Shown here: positions 10,991-24,029 of the stretch, in pieces
Numbering within the stretch: position 1 is the first letter of the stretch
Layout: each line of letters opens with the position of its first letter
Assembly: GCA_029204225.1 (NCBI GenBank)
Contig: CM055106.1
Location: forward strand, 9,348,274-9,412,273
Origin: Diphasiastrum complanatum
Taxonomy: Eukaryota; Streptophyta; Lycopodiopsida; Lycopodiales; Lycopodiaceae
Length of the DNA stretch: 64,000 nt
Direction: 5' to 3'
Position numbers and translations under genes: made by a program
The notes under the pieces: model-generated
What the model saw: only the letters and a program-made list of their open reading frames with translations
Told to the model about the DNA's origin: nothing
Databases searched by the model: none

Positions 10991-12894
10991 AAGATATATA
11001 CCTCAAGACTCTTTTAGCCAACTTCCAATGATATAACTTGGATCCTTCATGTGTTGACTTAACTCATGAACACAAAAGCTTAGATCAGGCCTAGTCACTG
11101 TTAATCAAATAAGTGAGCCAATAAGACTCCCATAAAGAGTGATGTCCTCAAAGGATTTTTCATCATCTTTAATAGGAACTTTTATAATGTGCTCCATAGG
11201 TGTATCTATGTCTTTACAGTTCTCCATATGAAATTTCCTGAGCATGGAAAGTGCATATCTACTTTGGCTTATAAATGCATGACCTTTCCAAAAATCTATT
11301 TCAAGGCCTAGAATATAGTGAAGAACTTCTAAGTCCTGTATTTTAAACTCTATACCAAGTTCATGCTTAGTTTCTTCAACTAACTTCTCACTGTTTTCAC
11401 AAAGAATGATATCATCTACATAGATGAGAAGAATAATTACAAAGTTATCTACAAACTTATAATATAGAGAAGGGTCATATTCACTTAGACAAAATCCGAG
11501 TGATATGAGATCAGAATTGAGTCTTGCATACCAAGACCTTGGTGTCTGTTTCAGTCCATACCAACTTTTGATTCATCACCTTCCTTCACAAAATCTGGAG
11601 ATTGTTCCATATAAATCTCCTCCTCAAGGTAACCATTGAGAAATGCATTAGAGACATTAAACTGGAGCATACTCTATTTGTGAAAACATGCAAGAGAGAT
11701 GAGTATTCGAATTGTTACCATCTTTGCAACTTGTGCAAAGGTATTTTCATAATCAAGACCTTTAATCTGAGAGTAGCCTTTAGCACAAAGTCTTGTCTTA
11801 TACTTATTGACAGATCCATCATGATTATACTTGATTCTGAATATCCACTTACATCCGATCACATGCATGTTGTTTGGTGGCTCCCATGTGGTATTTGACA
11901 TCAAGGCTTCCATGTGTTATTTGACATCAAGGCTTCCATGTGTTATTCCACAAGCTCCCATGTGTTATTTGACATCAAGGCTTCAAATTCTTGGGTCATT
12001 GCTTCAACCCACTCTTTGAATTGAAAAGCTTCTTGGACATCCTTAGGCTCTTCATCTGATATAAAAAGTGCATGATAGAAACTCCTATAAAGTGCATGAT
12101 AAGTGAGCCAATAAGACTCCTATAAAGAGTGACGTCCTCAAAGGATTTTTCATCATCTTTAATAGGAACTTTTACAGTGTGCTCCATAGGTGTATCTATG
12201 CCTTTACAATTCTCCATATGAAATTTCCTAGGCATGGAAAGTGCATATCTACTTTGGCTTATAAATGCATGACCTTTCCAAAAATCTATTTCAAGGCCTA
12301 GAATATAGTGAAGAACTCCTAAGCCTGCATTTTAAACTCAGTACCAAGTGCATGCTTAGTTTCTTCAACTAACTTCTCACTGTTTTCACAAAGAATGATA
12401 TCATCTACATAGATGAGAAGAATAATTACAAAGCTATCTACAAACTTATAAGACAGAGAAGGGTCATATTCACTTAGACAAAATCTGAGTGATATGAGAT
12501 AAGAATTGAGCCTTGCATACCAAGACCTTGGTGCCTGTTTCAGTCCATACAAACTTTTGAACAAAAGACAAACTTTTGATTCATCACCTTCCTTCACAAA
12601 ACCTGGAGGTTGCTCCATATAAATCTCCTCCTCAAGATAACCATTGAGAAATGCATTAGAAACATCAAACTGGAACATACTCCATTTGTGAAAACATGCA
12701 AAAGAGATGAGTATTCGAATTGTTACCATCTTTGCAACTGGTGCAAAGGTATCTTCATAATCAAGACCTTTAATCTGAGAGTAGCCTTTAGCACAAAGTC
12801 TTGCTTTATACTTATTGATAGATCCATCATGATTATACTTGATTTTGAGTACCCACTTACATCTGATCATGCATGTTGTTTGGTGGCTCCACAA
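10991..12894 (-). pseudogene. Copia H reverse transcriptase, partly duplicated
   Basis: The upstream copy (12319-12894) carries CKWVLKIKYNHDGS, the FDVSNAFLNG motif with its catalytic Asp, LYGLKQAPRSWYARL and the YVDDIIL active site. A second, more broken copy of the same region lies at about 11105-12080, offset by ~994 bases. Frame breaks in the second copy lie near 11570 and 11990. The duplication gives two partial RT domains in series, which would abolish function even without the frameshifts. Confidence 0.8.
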
Positions 12895-13045
12895 GCTCCC
12901 ATGTGTTATTTGACATCAAAGCTTCAAATTCTTGGGTCATTGCTTCAACCCACTTCTTGGATTGAAAAGCTTCTTGGACATCCTTAGGCTCTTTATCTGA
13001 TATAAAAAGTGCATGATAGGAAGTTTCACCTTCCACTTGCCTTCC
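11105..13045 (-). repeat. About 1-kb tandem duplication within Copia H
   Basis: Sequence from about 11105 recurs from about 12100 (offset ~994) with high similarity. The junction (11890-11990) also holds three short direct repeats of CCATGTGTTATTTGACATCA. The copies span RT and the sequence before it. Confidence 0.75.
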
Positions 13046-14255
13046 TTCTTCATCATATGTGAGCCTCCTTGGCTCAGATCTTGCTCGTGTAGTTCTTCTT
13101 GGTGTGATAGCTTGAATCTGCTCCTCCTCAAGCCTCGGCCTCACCTCTTCTTGAACAACATCAAGGTTGATGATTGATCTTGCATGAGTCTCTTTGATCA
13201 GAACATCATCCAAGTTAAATTTCTGATCTTCATGGAAGACCACATGTCTACTAACAACATTTTTGTCAGTAGAGGGCAAATAAATCTTGTATGCTTTTTT
13301 AGTAGATGCATAACCTACAAAAATTTCTTTTACTGCACTAGGATCTTCCTTCTTCCTAGTTTCTATAGGTACATGCACAAAGCATACACAGCCAAAAATC
13401 CTAAGATGATCTACCTTAGGCTTTTTCTTATACAACATCTCAAATGGTGTCTTTCCTCCTATTGCAAGATTTGGAAGCCTATTACAAAGATAGTTTGCAC
13501 AGGCAACTGCCTCTCCCCAAAATTATTTATGCAGAGAAGCTTCCAGCCTAATGGCTTTTGCACATTCACACAAAGTTCTATTTTTTTCTCTCAGCAACTC
13601 CATTTTGCTGAGGAGTATATGAACAAGAGAACTCTCTTTGAATACCCTCTCTCTCACAAAAGTCTTTAAACTTATTGGAAGTGTATTCCCCTCCACTATC
13701 ACTTCTTAAAGCTTTTATCTTGAAAGGAAACTGCTTCTCTACATAAGCTTTAAAAGTAAGAAAAACATCATAAACCATGGCTTTTGAAGACAGCATATAG
13801 ATCCAAGAATGTCTTGTATAATCATCTACAAAAGAGACAAAACAGTTGGCTCCTCCTTTGCTCTTAGTTGATGAGAAATGAACATCTGAGTGTACAAGTT
13901 CAAATGGTTGCTTTGTCTTGATACTTGATCTAGTAAAAGGCCTTCTGTGTGACTTTGCCAGCACACAAGCTTCACAAGGTAGAAGCTCCTTTGACAGTGT
14001 CTTTGGTAGACCAACAACTTTTCTTTCTTTGACCATAGATTGCATGGCTTTGAAATTGGGATGACCCAATCTCTTATGTCACAGATCCTCCTGTAGAACC
14101 TTGGTCTCATAAGCAATATCTGAAATGTTAGCACTCTCCCTAGAATCTAGTTTGTACAACTTACCAATTCTAGATCCTCTAGCAATAACTTTATTTTCTC
14201 TTGAGATTATACACTTGTCAACTTGAAACTTGACATCCAATCCACTATCAAACAA
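12895..14255 (-). pseudogene. Copia H integrase
   Basis: Frames 14069-13578 and 13438-12857 encode the GAG-pre-integrase end (MGHPNFKAMQSM), the core motifs HSDVHF, FVDDYTRHSWI, SDSGGEY and YTPQQNGVAERK, and the C-terminal region with GCVCFVHVP, FVGYAS and GRTTRARSEPRRLTYD-like linker. Frame breaks occur near 13570 and 14110. D, D and E of the catalytic triad appear to be present. It would join cDNA to the genome. Confidence 0.8.
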
Positions 14256-15347
14256 CTATCCTACACTAATGAGATTCTTAGTCAATTTAGGTACGTACAA
14301 TACATCATGTAAGCAAAAAGATTTTGATGATGATGCATGTAATGGAATGCTACCCATTCCTTCAATCCTACACTCTACATCATTAGCAAAATAGATTGAC
14401 CTTTTTGCACCTAGATATGGCATGAGATTAGTGAAAGAGTTCCTAGAACTAGACATGTGGCAACTAGCCCCACTATCTATCCACCAGACTTCTTCATTCT
14501 TAAAAGGAAAAGATGAAAAAGTAGACATCATTAATGAATCCTCTCTTTCACTCTCTACACCCTCACACTCATCCTCATTAGTAAGCTTAGCTTGCAGTTC
14601 TTCTTCTTGAAACAGTTTGATGCATAATGTCCTTTCTTTCCACAGAACTTTGGCTTTGTCCTTCTTGAAGTGTTGTTGTCCTTTGTCCTTGCCTCTTGAC
14701 TTGTCTCTGATGAAGAGTGCTTTGTCATCTCCACCATATTTCAATGAAAGTCTGTTGATCCTCAACATCTTGTTCTCTTGTCTGCTTTCTTCAGCAATGA
14801 GAACACCTTGCAGTGTCTCCAAGGATGGAAGATTCTCTCTGACAGCATAAGTTTGGACAATATTGTCATACTCATCTCTAAGTCCATTTAGGACTACTTG
14901 AACAAGTTCAGTGTTCTTAACATCATCACTAATACCAGCTAACTCTTGATGAAGATCCTTAACTCTCATGACATATGATGAAGCACTCTCATCTACTCTT
15001 TCATAACTTAGAAATATTTGGTTTCTAAGTGTAAGCAATCGAGAATTATTTTTTATTTCATAGATAGTTTCTAGAGTATCCCAAGCTTCCTTGGCAGTGG
15101 TGCATGTACTGATCTCTCTTAACACTTCGTTGGTAACATTCATTTTTAGAAAATGAAGGGCAATTCTGGTTCTTTTGTGAAATGCTACAGCTTCATTAGG
15201 TGCAGCAGGTTCTTCTTTAGCTCCACTCACAATATCCATTACATCCTGTAGAATCAACAATGATTCCATTCTAATCTTCCACATTGCATAATTGGAAGAT
15301 GTTAATCTCTCATTGTGCTCTAAGAAATGTGAACCAGATGAAGACAT
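14256..15347 (-). CDS. Copia H gag-protease
   Basis: A 363-codon frame starting at 15347. The UBN2/gag domain (ERLTSSNYAMWKIRMES) takes the first ~200 residues. The zinc knuckle region near 14640-14660 is read in another frame (FCGKKGHYASNC), so there is a local shift, and the first Cys of the CX2C pair is not seen. The protease motif WWIDSGASCH lies at about 14480. The frame is otherwise open, in keeping with a young element. Coat protein and maturation are the family roles. Confidence 0.7.
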   Translation of the reverse strand: MSSSGSHFLEHNERLTSSNYAMWKIRMESLLILQDVMDIVSGAKEEPAAPNEAVAFHKRTRIALHFLKMNVTNEVLREISTCTTAKEAWDTLETIYEIKNNSRLLTLRNQIFLSYERVDESASSYVMRVKDLHQELAGISDDVKNTELVQVVLNGLRDEYDNIVQTYAVRENLPSLETLQGVLIAEESRQENKMLRINRLSLKYGGDDKALFIRDKSRGKDKGQQHFKKDKAKVLWKERTLCIKLFQEEELQAKLTNEDECEGVESEREDSLMMSTFSSFPFKNEEVWWIDSGASCHMSSSRNSFTNLMPYLGAKRSIYFANDVECRIEGMGSIPLHASSSKSFCLHDVLYVPKLTKNLISVG

Positions 15348-16121
15348 CTTCTTGGTGAGAAATTCTAGTAATGATAAAAAATGGAGTTGAAAGGATGTTG
15401 CTTGCTATCTCAATCTAGGATCTAACACATATGTTGATCCACCCTATGAAATCTAGCAACATATGTGAGAACAAATTCTCAATACAGAAAATCAATCTAT
15501 CTTGAATTTGGATCTTGCTTCAGTCACAAAAGAAGAAGCACATGCAAGCAAGAAGTCTATCTCTCCCACGAGTTTCAATGTACTGATAAACTCTCTAGGA
15601 ACTTACTTTCAACTCAAACACAGTAATATGTGTGAAATGAAAAGTCTAAGACCTCAGAACACTCACTTCTATCCAATCCTACTTGATTGATAGTGAAAAT
15701 TGATGAAAATGGTGAAAAAGATAGATGTGTGCTCACTTTGGCATATCTCACGAGTTGAGTACCCTCTCAAACTCTTTGATTGCCTAAAACTCTTCTTAAA
15801 ACAAATCAAATTGATTAAGAAACAAGAGCAACACATTCTACTCTCCAATACCTATCCAACAAGCTATAGAACCTCAAATTTGGATCATTCTTTGAGAAGT
15901 AGCACTCCTTAATGAGGGTTGATTTCACACGTGTGAGCTCTCTGTCCGTACAGAGCTCCGCTGGATCAGATCAGCCTTGATTTGATCCACTTATGATCCA
16001 CAGATTGCTTGTTTCTTAGCGAGTTTGAATCCTTCTCCAAAATCCGAGTTCCTACAAGCAAAAACACTAATGATCTGATGTATACACCCTCACCTCTTCA
16101 AAGCACGAAGCTTTGATACCA
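15348..16121 (-). other. Leader and primer site of Copia H
   Basis: Untranslated leader with the primer site TGGTATCAAAGC at 16110-16121 on the minus strand. A CACACGTGTG palindrome lies at 15926-15935 with GTCCGTACAGA beside it. Short open frames in it are unsupported. Confidence 0.7.
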
Positions 16122-16850
16122 TGTGAAGTTTTTAGCACATGTGAACTTCACCACACACCCTACAGGATCTTACTGAGGTGTTGTGATTGCACAAGATTGA
16201 TCAAAGAACAGTATGCTTGAAAAATCTAAGTCAAGAGCACAATGGCATACATCTGATGAAAAAATCTAACTCTTCACTATGAGAAATGAATGTCAGAAAT
16301 AATTCTAAGTGTTCAATATGGGAAAAAGAGGCTGCTCTTAGGTAGAGAGAGAAAATCATACATAGAAAACTCGGGTAGAGAGAGAATGAGTCCAAAAACC
16401 AAAATTTCAATATTCACAATATGGCAAAACATGCCCAGCTTTCCCTACATGAGAGAGACTCGAATTCCTACAGTGGAGTTGCATGGAAAGTCCACTTAAC
16501 TGAACTAATTCACCTACCAAAGATCCACATGTGTAACTGCATGCATGTATGGTGCATGTACTGCATGTCAACTCATAAAATTGCCTAGACATGTGTAGAT
16601 CACAAAAACTACTTTGCATGTTGCATGCACTGATTGCATGTGGCTTGCATGCATACAGTAAGACTTTGCATGCTATCAAAACATCTGCATGTCATCATAA
16701 TTGAACCTATCTAACTCAAATCCGAGCTACACTAGAAGGATATGTGCTCAATTCACACTCCTTATATGTACAACATGAAATCTAGTGGAAATTATCATGG
16801 ACATGACCCCAAACTTGAGATAGGAAGATAATATTTTAATAATCTTAACA
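16122..16850 (-). repeat. 5' LTR of Copia H
   Basis: A 729-bp LTR, TGTTAAGATT at its start (16850) and AAAACTTCACA at its end next to the primer site. It is rich in ATGCATG/TGCATGC words around 16540-16690. Confidence 0.75.
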
Positions 16851-17077
16851 AAATGGTGCAATGTACTTGCATGCCAAAGGCATGCAAATTGGTGGTAGCC
16901 TAGCTCTCAATGGGCCCAACTATTTAAAAGAGACACTAGTATTCAAAAGTGAATTTAAGCTAAACATTTGGTGTAACTTAAATAAAGAAGACACAAGGTC
17001 TAAAAGTTAGGGCACTCAACCCTAACCCTAGTTTTGCCTAGACATGTGACACCTAGTTTTTAGAACCTTTGTGTCAT

Positions 17078-17134
<57 letters not shown>

Positions 17135-18439
17135 ATTTGTAGTTTTTATTTTTTAATGATGACATGAAATTATTTTAGTTGGCCTTATAAACATTTAATG
17201 ATGGGCTAACATTTAATACTTGTGTAACGCTCCTTAGGTCTCCAACTGCGGGTGCTAAAGACATGTTCATGTTAATAGGGTGGTCTACTTTGGAAAGACA
17301 TGTTGAGCCTCAAGTTGTCATTAGATGGTCGCGAGTATCTCCATGAAAAAATTTACATAGAGAAATTTGTTGCGCAAGCATCTCATATCCACGATGTGTG
17401 TGCTCACGTTAATGCAAGTTTCCATGGACAAGAAAAACCAACTCTATCCATCCATGAGAAAAATGGACTCTATCCATCCATCCTGAAGTTTTGTCACCTT
17501 GAGAGAGGGCCTTTAGGCTTAGACCCACCGGCCTCTCAATGCCCAGAATAATGAAATCCGTCCCAATCCCGGTTGTTAGTGTCCATGGGGACGTGCTCTT
17601 AAATGGGGCTGGAAAGTCATGGTGCGTCCAATATTCTAGGCCAATCGCAAGAAAAAGGTCAAAAAGACGATGACGAAAAATTGATTCTTGAATATTGAAG
17701 AAGAAGAAGAAATACGAGAGAAGATGAGGAGGTGGTCTGCAGAAGAAAGAACAGGCACCAAACAGGACGGTCTCTCTAACTCGTACAGAACCTGAAAATA
17801 AAGGAGGATGATTCATGAGTGGTCAAGACATCATTATCAAATTGCTTAGATGACCTCCGTGGTTTTTGTCCATTAATTCGAGGCAGAGGTTCTTTTTTTA
17901 TATCATCTCTGCATTACGTGACAAGTAGCTTGTTAAGGGTATCAATCTCCTCTTTTGCTGTAGATATCCCTGTGATTAGCGTTTAAGCCAAATGTGCAAT
18001 TATTCTTGACCTCAAATTATCTGATTGCGAGGGATTGATCCTTTGTTGCCTGTGACAAGCAAATCATTTAAGCATTCTTTCTAATAGCACTTGTTCCCGT
18101 GCTTTGACGCCCGATTGAATAACTGTCAAATTCTGGGAAGAGATATGCTCGAGACGTTCTGTGGAGGATTTAATTTCTTGAAAGTTTTGCCTCTAACATC
18201 ATTTGATCGTAATGCGATTGAAGTTTGTCAATCCATTATTTGAAGCTTATGCATAGCCATTAAACATTGCGACGGCATATTTTATCACGAGCATCCTCTT
18301 TAGTTGGAGGGTGAACGAGATTTCGTTCTTTACTTTCATGCTTATACAAAGTTAAGGCGTGGTTTTTTCTGTTTGATTGTTGAGGAGAAACTCCACCAAG
18401 GACAAAACTCCGGGTTACCGATTCCCTTGAAGCAGCATC
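16851..18439 (+). other. Upstream region of the MATE gene
   Basis: No element or gene is recognised. It holds a (GA)25 run at 17081-17131. The frame at 17300-17551 shows no domain. Promoter elements cannot be placed with confidence. The MATE start codon is at 18440. Confidence 0.5.
17081..17131. repeat. (GA)25 microsatellite
   Basis: Uninterrupted GA dinucleotide run about 1.3 kb upstream of the MATE start codon. Confidence 0.95.
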
Positions 18440-21400
18440 ATGGCAGCTGAAGAAACGAAAACGGAGCCCCTTATAGTTAAACGAAGTTATGGGCTGGATG
18501 AGAAAGATTCGCATGAACACTCGGAGCCTGTCTCCTTTTCTTTTGGATCGCAAACTAACGAGGGACTAGCAACGGAAGGTTATTTGTTGGATACGCAGAC
18601 AAAATCAAAGGCCTGGGATGAAATTAGCAAGCAACTACCCTTGGCATGGCCGATGATAGGCGTGAATTTGCTGCAGTTTTCCCTTCAACTTGTCTCGTTG
18701 ATGTTTGTGGGGCATCTGGGAGAGCTTTCTCTTGCCAGCGCTTCTATTGCAACTTCCTTCGCAAATGTCTCAGGGTGGAGCGTATTGGTACCACCTAAGC
18801 CTTTCTCCAACTTCCATGGTCGATCTATTTACCTGTTTTAAGGCTCTAGTTCTTGAGTGAGAGGATCATAATTCACTTGCCATCATTTATCATGCATGTC
18901 TGTTAAAAGATTATAGGCTGAACTTGCCATATATTCGCCTGCCGGCATTCAGCATGTATATCTGTTTTTTAAAGTCTCCTAGAAGTCGAACTTGGAAGAG
19001 ATAGCATCGAGAATCTATACTCTACATTCTTGTTTAAATATATGTGCCTTGTAGCCTTATGAAATGAAGTATATACCTATCGCGGTGAAAAATTATGACC
19101 TACTGTCGAGAGCTTATCATGTTAGGTCGCACTCACACTACGATCAGAACGAGTAACACATAGCAGATCGGGTTGCATCCGTCAGTTTTCCTAGTAGTAA
19201 TACAAACGTGGCCTAAATAATGTGCTCTTGTCGAATTGTGTTACGATCAGTTGCAGTTCGTAGATCCAGTTCCTGAGTACTAATGCCAGCCTATGGTTTT
19301 TCAAATTAAAGATGGCATGGGTCAAATTATTGCAAAGAACGTCTTACCATGTTCACCCCCTCACCCAGGCAACAACACGGGTTGCTCAACGGGTGAGGAG
19401 ATTTGCAAGTTTTGGAGAAAACAGAGTCTGAAGATGCACAGCGGGGTGAGGCGGTGAGCATGGAAAGAACTCCTACCCTGCCATAGACCAGCGAATGGTT
19501 TAATCATGTCACATAGCGTATTCGTGTTGGTCCTGCACCTGTAATATGGTCCTCTTGCTAGCTGTTCTGTATGTTGATAGCATTTTAGTTTGATAATTTC
19601 ATTGCTAGTAAGCTTTGTCAGAAACATTGATTGTATTTGGAAACTAGTCTATATCAAAGTCAAAATTCTATAACCGAGGAGCCTAAGCCCATGCTCAGAG
19701 TATAGTAATGTGTTCGTGCATGTATAGCTAATCTGTCCAGAAAAGGAGTTCTCAATGACCACACTCTCATGCACACCTAATTTCTGTGTTGATCTTATCC
19801 ATAGCTAGGAATGGGAAGTGCTTTAGAGACACTTTGCGGACAAGCTTATGGAGGCAAGCAATTTCATCTACTCGGAGTATACATGCAAAGAGCACTTATA
19901 GTTCTCAACCTGACAGCCATTCTAATCAGTTTCATTTGGTTTAACATGGGAAAAATGCTGCTGATGTTACACCAAGATGCAGCAATTGCTGCAAAAGCTG
20001 GGGAATATGCACGGTGGTTGATCCCTGGTTTGTTTGCATATGCGTCTCTCCAGGCGGTTGTGAAGTTTCTGCAAACGCAAGCTGTTGTATTGCCAATGCT
20101 CCTATGCTCCTTTATAACTCTGCTTGTTCACATTCCGGTGTGTTACCTTTTGGTTTTCAAGTTGGGTTTCGGAAATATAGGAGCTGCTCTAGCTTCAAGT
20201 TTGTCAGGCTGGTTAAATTTGGTCCTATTATTGCTGTATATAAGGTTCTCGAAGACTTGCAGCAAAACTTGGACTTCATACTCACGGGAAGCATTTCAAG
20301 ATCTAAAAGGTTTTTTAAACCTTGCAATCCCTTCAGCCGTGATGGTCTGGTAAGTTTATCATATGCTAGTGATCCGTGCAATTTGGATTATCTTTGCTAA
20401 GCAGATGAAATCAGAGTTGCTGCATGCAGAATGACAGATTGGAATTGATCGCCTTGTTGACAACAGTGATAGATACCAATCTAGCAGTTGAAAACGTTAA
20501 TGCTCTAAATTCTGTTTCTTCACAGCAATTCTGTTGCCACCCTTTGGTAGCGCTCAGTGTAGCTGCTAGATTTACTATTCTCAACACCTCCGAAACAGTA
20601 GTGTACCTTTCTTACCATTTTTTGAGCTGACTGTCAAAATTCAGCCAGCCAAGCCATTCAACAATTGCTTTCTCGAGTATTTTTCTTCATTATCTTACAA
20701 AAGCTAGAGTCATTCAGTATTGGGTTAAAAAGAGGGTTTAAGGATATCAGAACCTGTCATATTCAGCAACCAAATGTGGCTTACCTCATCAGTGTGATGC
20801 AGTTTGGAATATTGGGCTTTTGAAATGGTGATTCTTTTATCCGGGACATTACCTGATCCACAGCTTGAAACATCAACCCTTTCTATCTGGTGAGGGTCTT
20901 AATCTCCCTTTCTCTCAGTTTAATCTGACTATCTCCATGTGCTGGTGTCCACAATCTTTAACATGATGTTCCACAGTTTGAATACAGTTGGACTAGCCTA
21001 CATGATCCCTTTCGGGCTAGGTGCAGCAGTCAGGTGACTCATCTGAAATTTGCAACTATTTTTTTTGTTGTAACATGAAGCCTTATCTGTAGATTTGCAA
21101 CTCATAAGCCACATTTGTACAACTGTGGAGACCCATGTTTGCATTGGCATACTTCGATGCAAACAAAACATTATAAACAAGATTTAAACACTTCTTGGGT
21201 ATCGTTTTATGCTTACTTTGACATTTCTTTACAAACTTGCAGCACCAGAGTTTCAAATGAGCTAGGCGCAGGCCGTCCAATTGTAGCACAGTCTGCGGTG
21301 CTTGTGGCACTCAGTCTAGCTGTTGTTGATGCACTGTCTGTTGCAAGCCTTCTCCTCTCTATTCGACATGTCTGGGGATGGGCGTTTAGCAATGAAGCAG

Positions 21401-21481
21401 AAGTGGTTCGATATGTAGCAGCTATGATGCCATTCATTGCCTGTGTAGCTGTTATGGATGCCATACAAGGGGTTCTTTCAG
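18440..21481 (+). CDS. MATE (DETOXIFICATION-type) transporter, exons 1-5
   Basis: A plant multidrug and toxic compound extrusion antiporter, normally in the plasma or vacuolar membrane, exporting or sequestering organic compounds against H+ or Na+. Exons, joined at GT-AG: 18440-18787, 19805-20349, 20803-20889, 20977-21033 and 21243-21481. All read open with matching phases; residues completed across joins include Cys (twice) and Ser. A ~60-residue soluble tail precedes the first transmembrane helix. Landmarks include [46 protein letters not shown], and [13 protein letters not shown]. No in-frame stops. The coding sequence continues in exons 6-7 at 38112-38971. Together they give about 495 residues, close to the family's usual ~500. 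The start at 18440 follows normal MATE tail lengths. Substrate cannot be told. Confidence 0.9.
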
Positions 21482-21521
21482 GTTAGTTCTCATTTCAAAG
21501 TAATTGTATTTCAAGAACATA

Positions 21522-21634
21522 GTGCTAGAGAAACTTAGTGCAAGTTAAGAGAATCCAGGGTACAAGAGAAACCTAATGCTAGTTAAGCAAATCCACGGTA
21601 CTAGAGAAACCCACTCCTAGTTGAGAAATTCCTG
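21522..21634. repeat. Three tandem ~38-bp units
   Basis: Units at 21522-21559, 21560-21597 and 21598-21634 share GTACTAGAGAAACC-type starts and AGTTAAG...AATCC ends. They begin 40 bases into intron 5. Confidence 0.75.
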
Positions 21635-23541
21635 TTGAAGGGTTAAGTTCTCCCATTTCATATTGTTTTTCCCTTTGAAGTGCTAGACTTACTGAAAGAT
21701 AACTAAAAGTTTCGATCTAGAATATATCGTTGTAGAACTTCAAAATTTTGTATATGTTTTATTGTCTCCTACATAAGATGTTCTTTGCCCTCTTTCCATC
21801 AATAGTATGTCCAATCAATCTTGATGTATGATACAATTACACTCACAGGTAAAGTAAATTTGGGCTTGATTGACATTATGGGCCTGGGATCCAACTATTT
21901 GATTCCTAGGTTGAGTGTGATTTGGATTTATAACTTGGTATTAGAGCACTTTATTAAGCTGCCTAGATCATTGTGTGTTCTCCTCCAACGCTATCACTTT
22001 TTAGTTTTGCAATCTGTCCCTCTCTTGCTAGAGCACACCTTTCCTTTGCTTACCATTGACTCTCTCTCTCTCTTCAATGCTTATGATGTTATAGAGTCCC
22101 TTCGATATGCTCATACGTATCATAGCTTGAAATTTCGAATTTTCCATCAAAGAAACAAAAAAATGTAAGCACAAGTACATGTTTTTAATAGTTAATAAAA
22201 ATCTTTTACTTGAAGGGCCTTCTTGCTTTTTGCAAAAGCTTGTTCTACAAGCTACTCATAGAAGGATAAGATTATGACACCTAGCATGAGTACAATCCAA
22301 CAGTGGGAAGCAAACCCTGCCTTCTACCTTAAAAAGCTATAAATAAAGAAGTGGTGAATCACACTTCCTCACACCACTCTTTCTCTCTTTCTCATTTTCT
22401 TCATCCCTCTATCTCTCTCTCTCATACTTGCATCCTTCATCCTACTACCTCGCACCCTATTGGATAGACAGTTGTATGGTGTGATCTTCCCCACAGATCA
22501 ACGTTGGACTACCAATCTTTTTTGCCACAATCAGAATCAGTTTTCTTACATTTTTCAGGTACTCTTCTCCTACCACGATCAGCCTCCTTGGCTATTTGTG
22601 TCTATTCTATCATGATAAAAACGAGTTTTGCTTGTTGATTGATCCGTGTATGCTGATAAGCAACTATGGTGTACAACCTTTGTATGATCTCTGATCACGG
22701 TCGTTAATTGACTATCCCTGTAATAGATTATTGTTTTTCTATTGTCTTCTTGATAGTATTCCTTTACTGGCTTTGAGAATGAACAATATAAGAACTTTTA
22801 TTGCTTTGTTGAACAATGCTTGACAACCTTAGAGTGTAATAAGGTGTACAATGGGAGTAAAGTAGTTCGTAAGGCAAGAGCTTGCTAGTTTTCTTGTCTA
22901 TTGTGTAAACAATGTCAAAACTTCCTTTGACTTTGTTCTTTTCGGAATGAATCAATGATGATAGACGAAAAGTACTACTAAGTGAGAGATGGCTAATACT
23001 CAGGATATGGCTTCACGACGAATTCAGATATTATACTAAGCACAAACCCTTTTTGTTAGATCACATTCAATAACATACATTATTGGATATAAACATACAT
23101 TATATGAACGATGCTAGGAACGTGATTTATATCTTCTATATGAGAAATTAGCTTTGTGAGAACTATTCAACGATTGTAAAAAAGACATAGAGATGTGTTA
23201 CGTAAAGAACACATGAGTGTAGGGATATCGACTTTGAAAATAGATTTGCTTATACATACTCTTTAATTTTTGGTTATTACAAGAAAAGAGACAATGTGAT
23301 TCGTTGTTTGAATAAGACAAGGCTAGCATGGTAACTATTATTCTTAGATGTAGGTCATTGATTCTGGGTATTTGATATGGCATGGATTTGCCCTAACTAC
23401 TTACCATACTTCGTAGACGCTCATGAGTACACGTGAGCCCCCTCCCTGCGCGTGCACCCTCCCTGCCCCCCCTCTCGTGTGCCCTCCTCGCGCGCCCTCC
23501 CTACGCGCACTGCCCTCCCTATGCCCTCCCCACGTCCCCTC

Positions 23542-23705
<164 letters not shown>

Positions 23706-23751
23706 AACAGACAAATTTTTTTTATGGTTTTTTTTTTTAAACATTGGAACA

Positions 23752-23818
23752 TAGGTAGTGTGACACATGGTAGGTAGGTAGTGTGACATAGGTTAGGTAG
23801 ATAGTGTGACACAGGTAT
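23752..23818. repeat. Short tandem repeat around GTAGTGTGACA
   Basis: Three copies of a ~25-base unit containing TAGTGTGACA and GGTAGGTA, just after the microsatellite. Confidence 0.6.
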
Positions 23819-24029
23819 GGCTACAATCTCTCACGAAAATTTCTTCAATGTGTGTGCATGTGTATTGTATGTATGAATAAGCAAAGATTAGAGTCTAGGT
23901 GTGACATAGGGAGAGTAGATTGGGCAATACCCTTACACTCTCTCTCTAAAATATCTTTATATATACTGGTAAAGAGTGTCCGTCATTGACGGGCAATCGA
24001 CGATCGATGATCTAGTGGGTATGCCCATC

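Larger units (their letters stand above)
10354..16850 (-). mobile_element. Copia H, nearly complete, minus strand
   Basis: Read leftwards: 5' LTR 16122-16850, primer site 16110-16121, leader, gag-protease, integrase, reverse transcriptase, RNase H, polypurine tract and the first ~86 bases of the 3' LTR. The LTR pieces at 10354-10439 and 16765-16850 differ at only a few positions, so insertion was recent. The rest of the 3' LTR was displaced by Copia C. Several frameshifts and a 1-kb internal duplication make it inactive. Confidence 0.85.

Noticed and set aside
17300-17816. Small genes upstream of the MATE gene on either strand
   Set aside because: Overlapping frames on opposite strands, no domain or splice logic.
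20014-20400. Alternative 128-codon frame across MATE exon 2
   Set aside because: The overlapping frame matches MATE across its whole length; this one does not.
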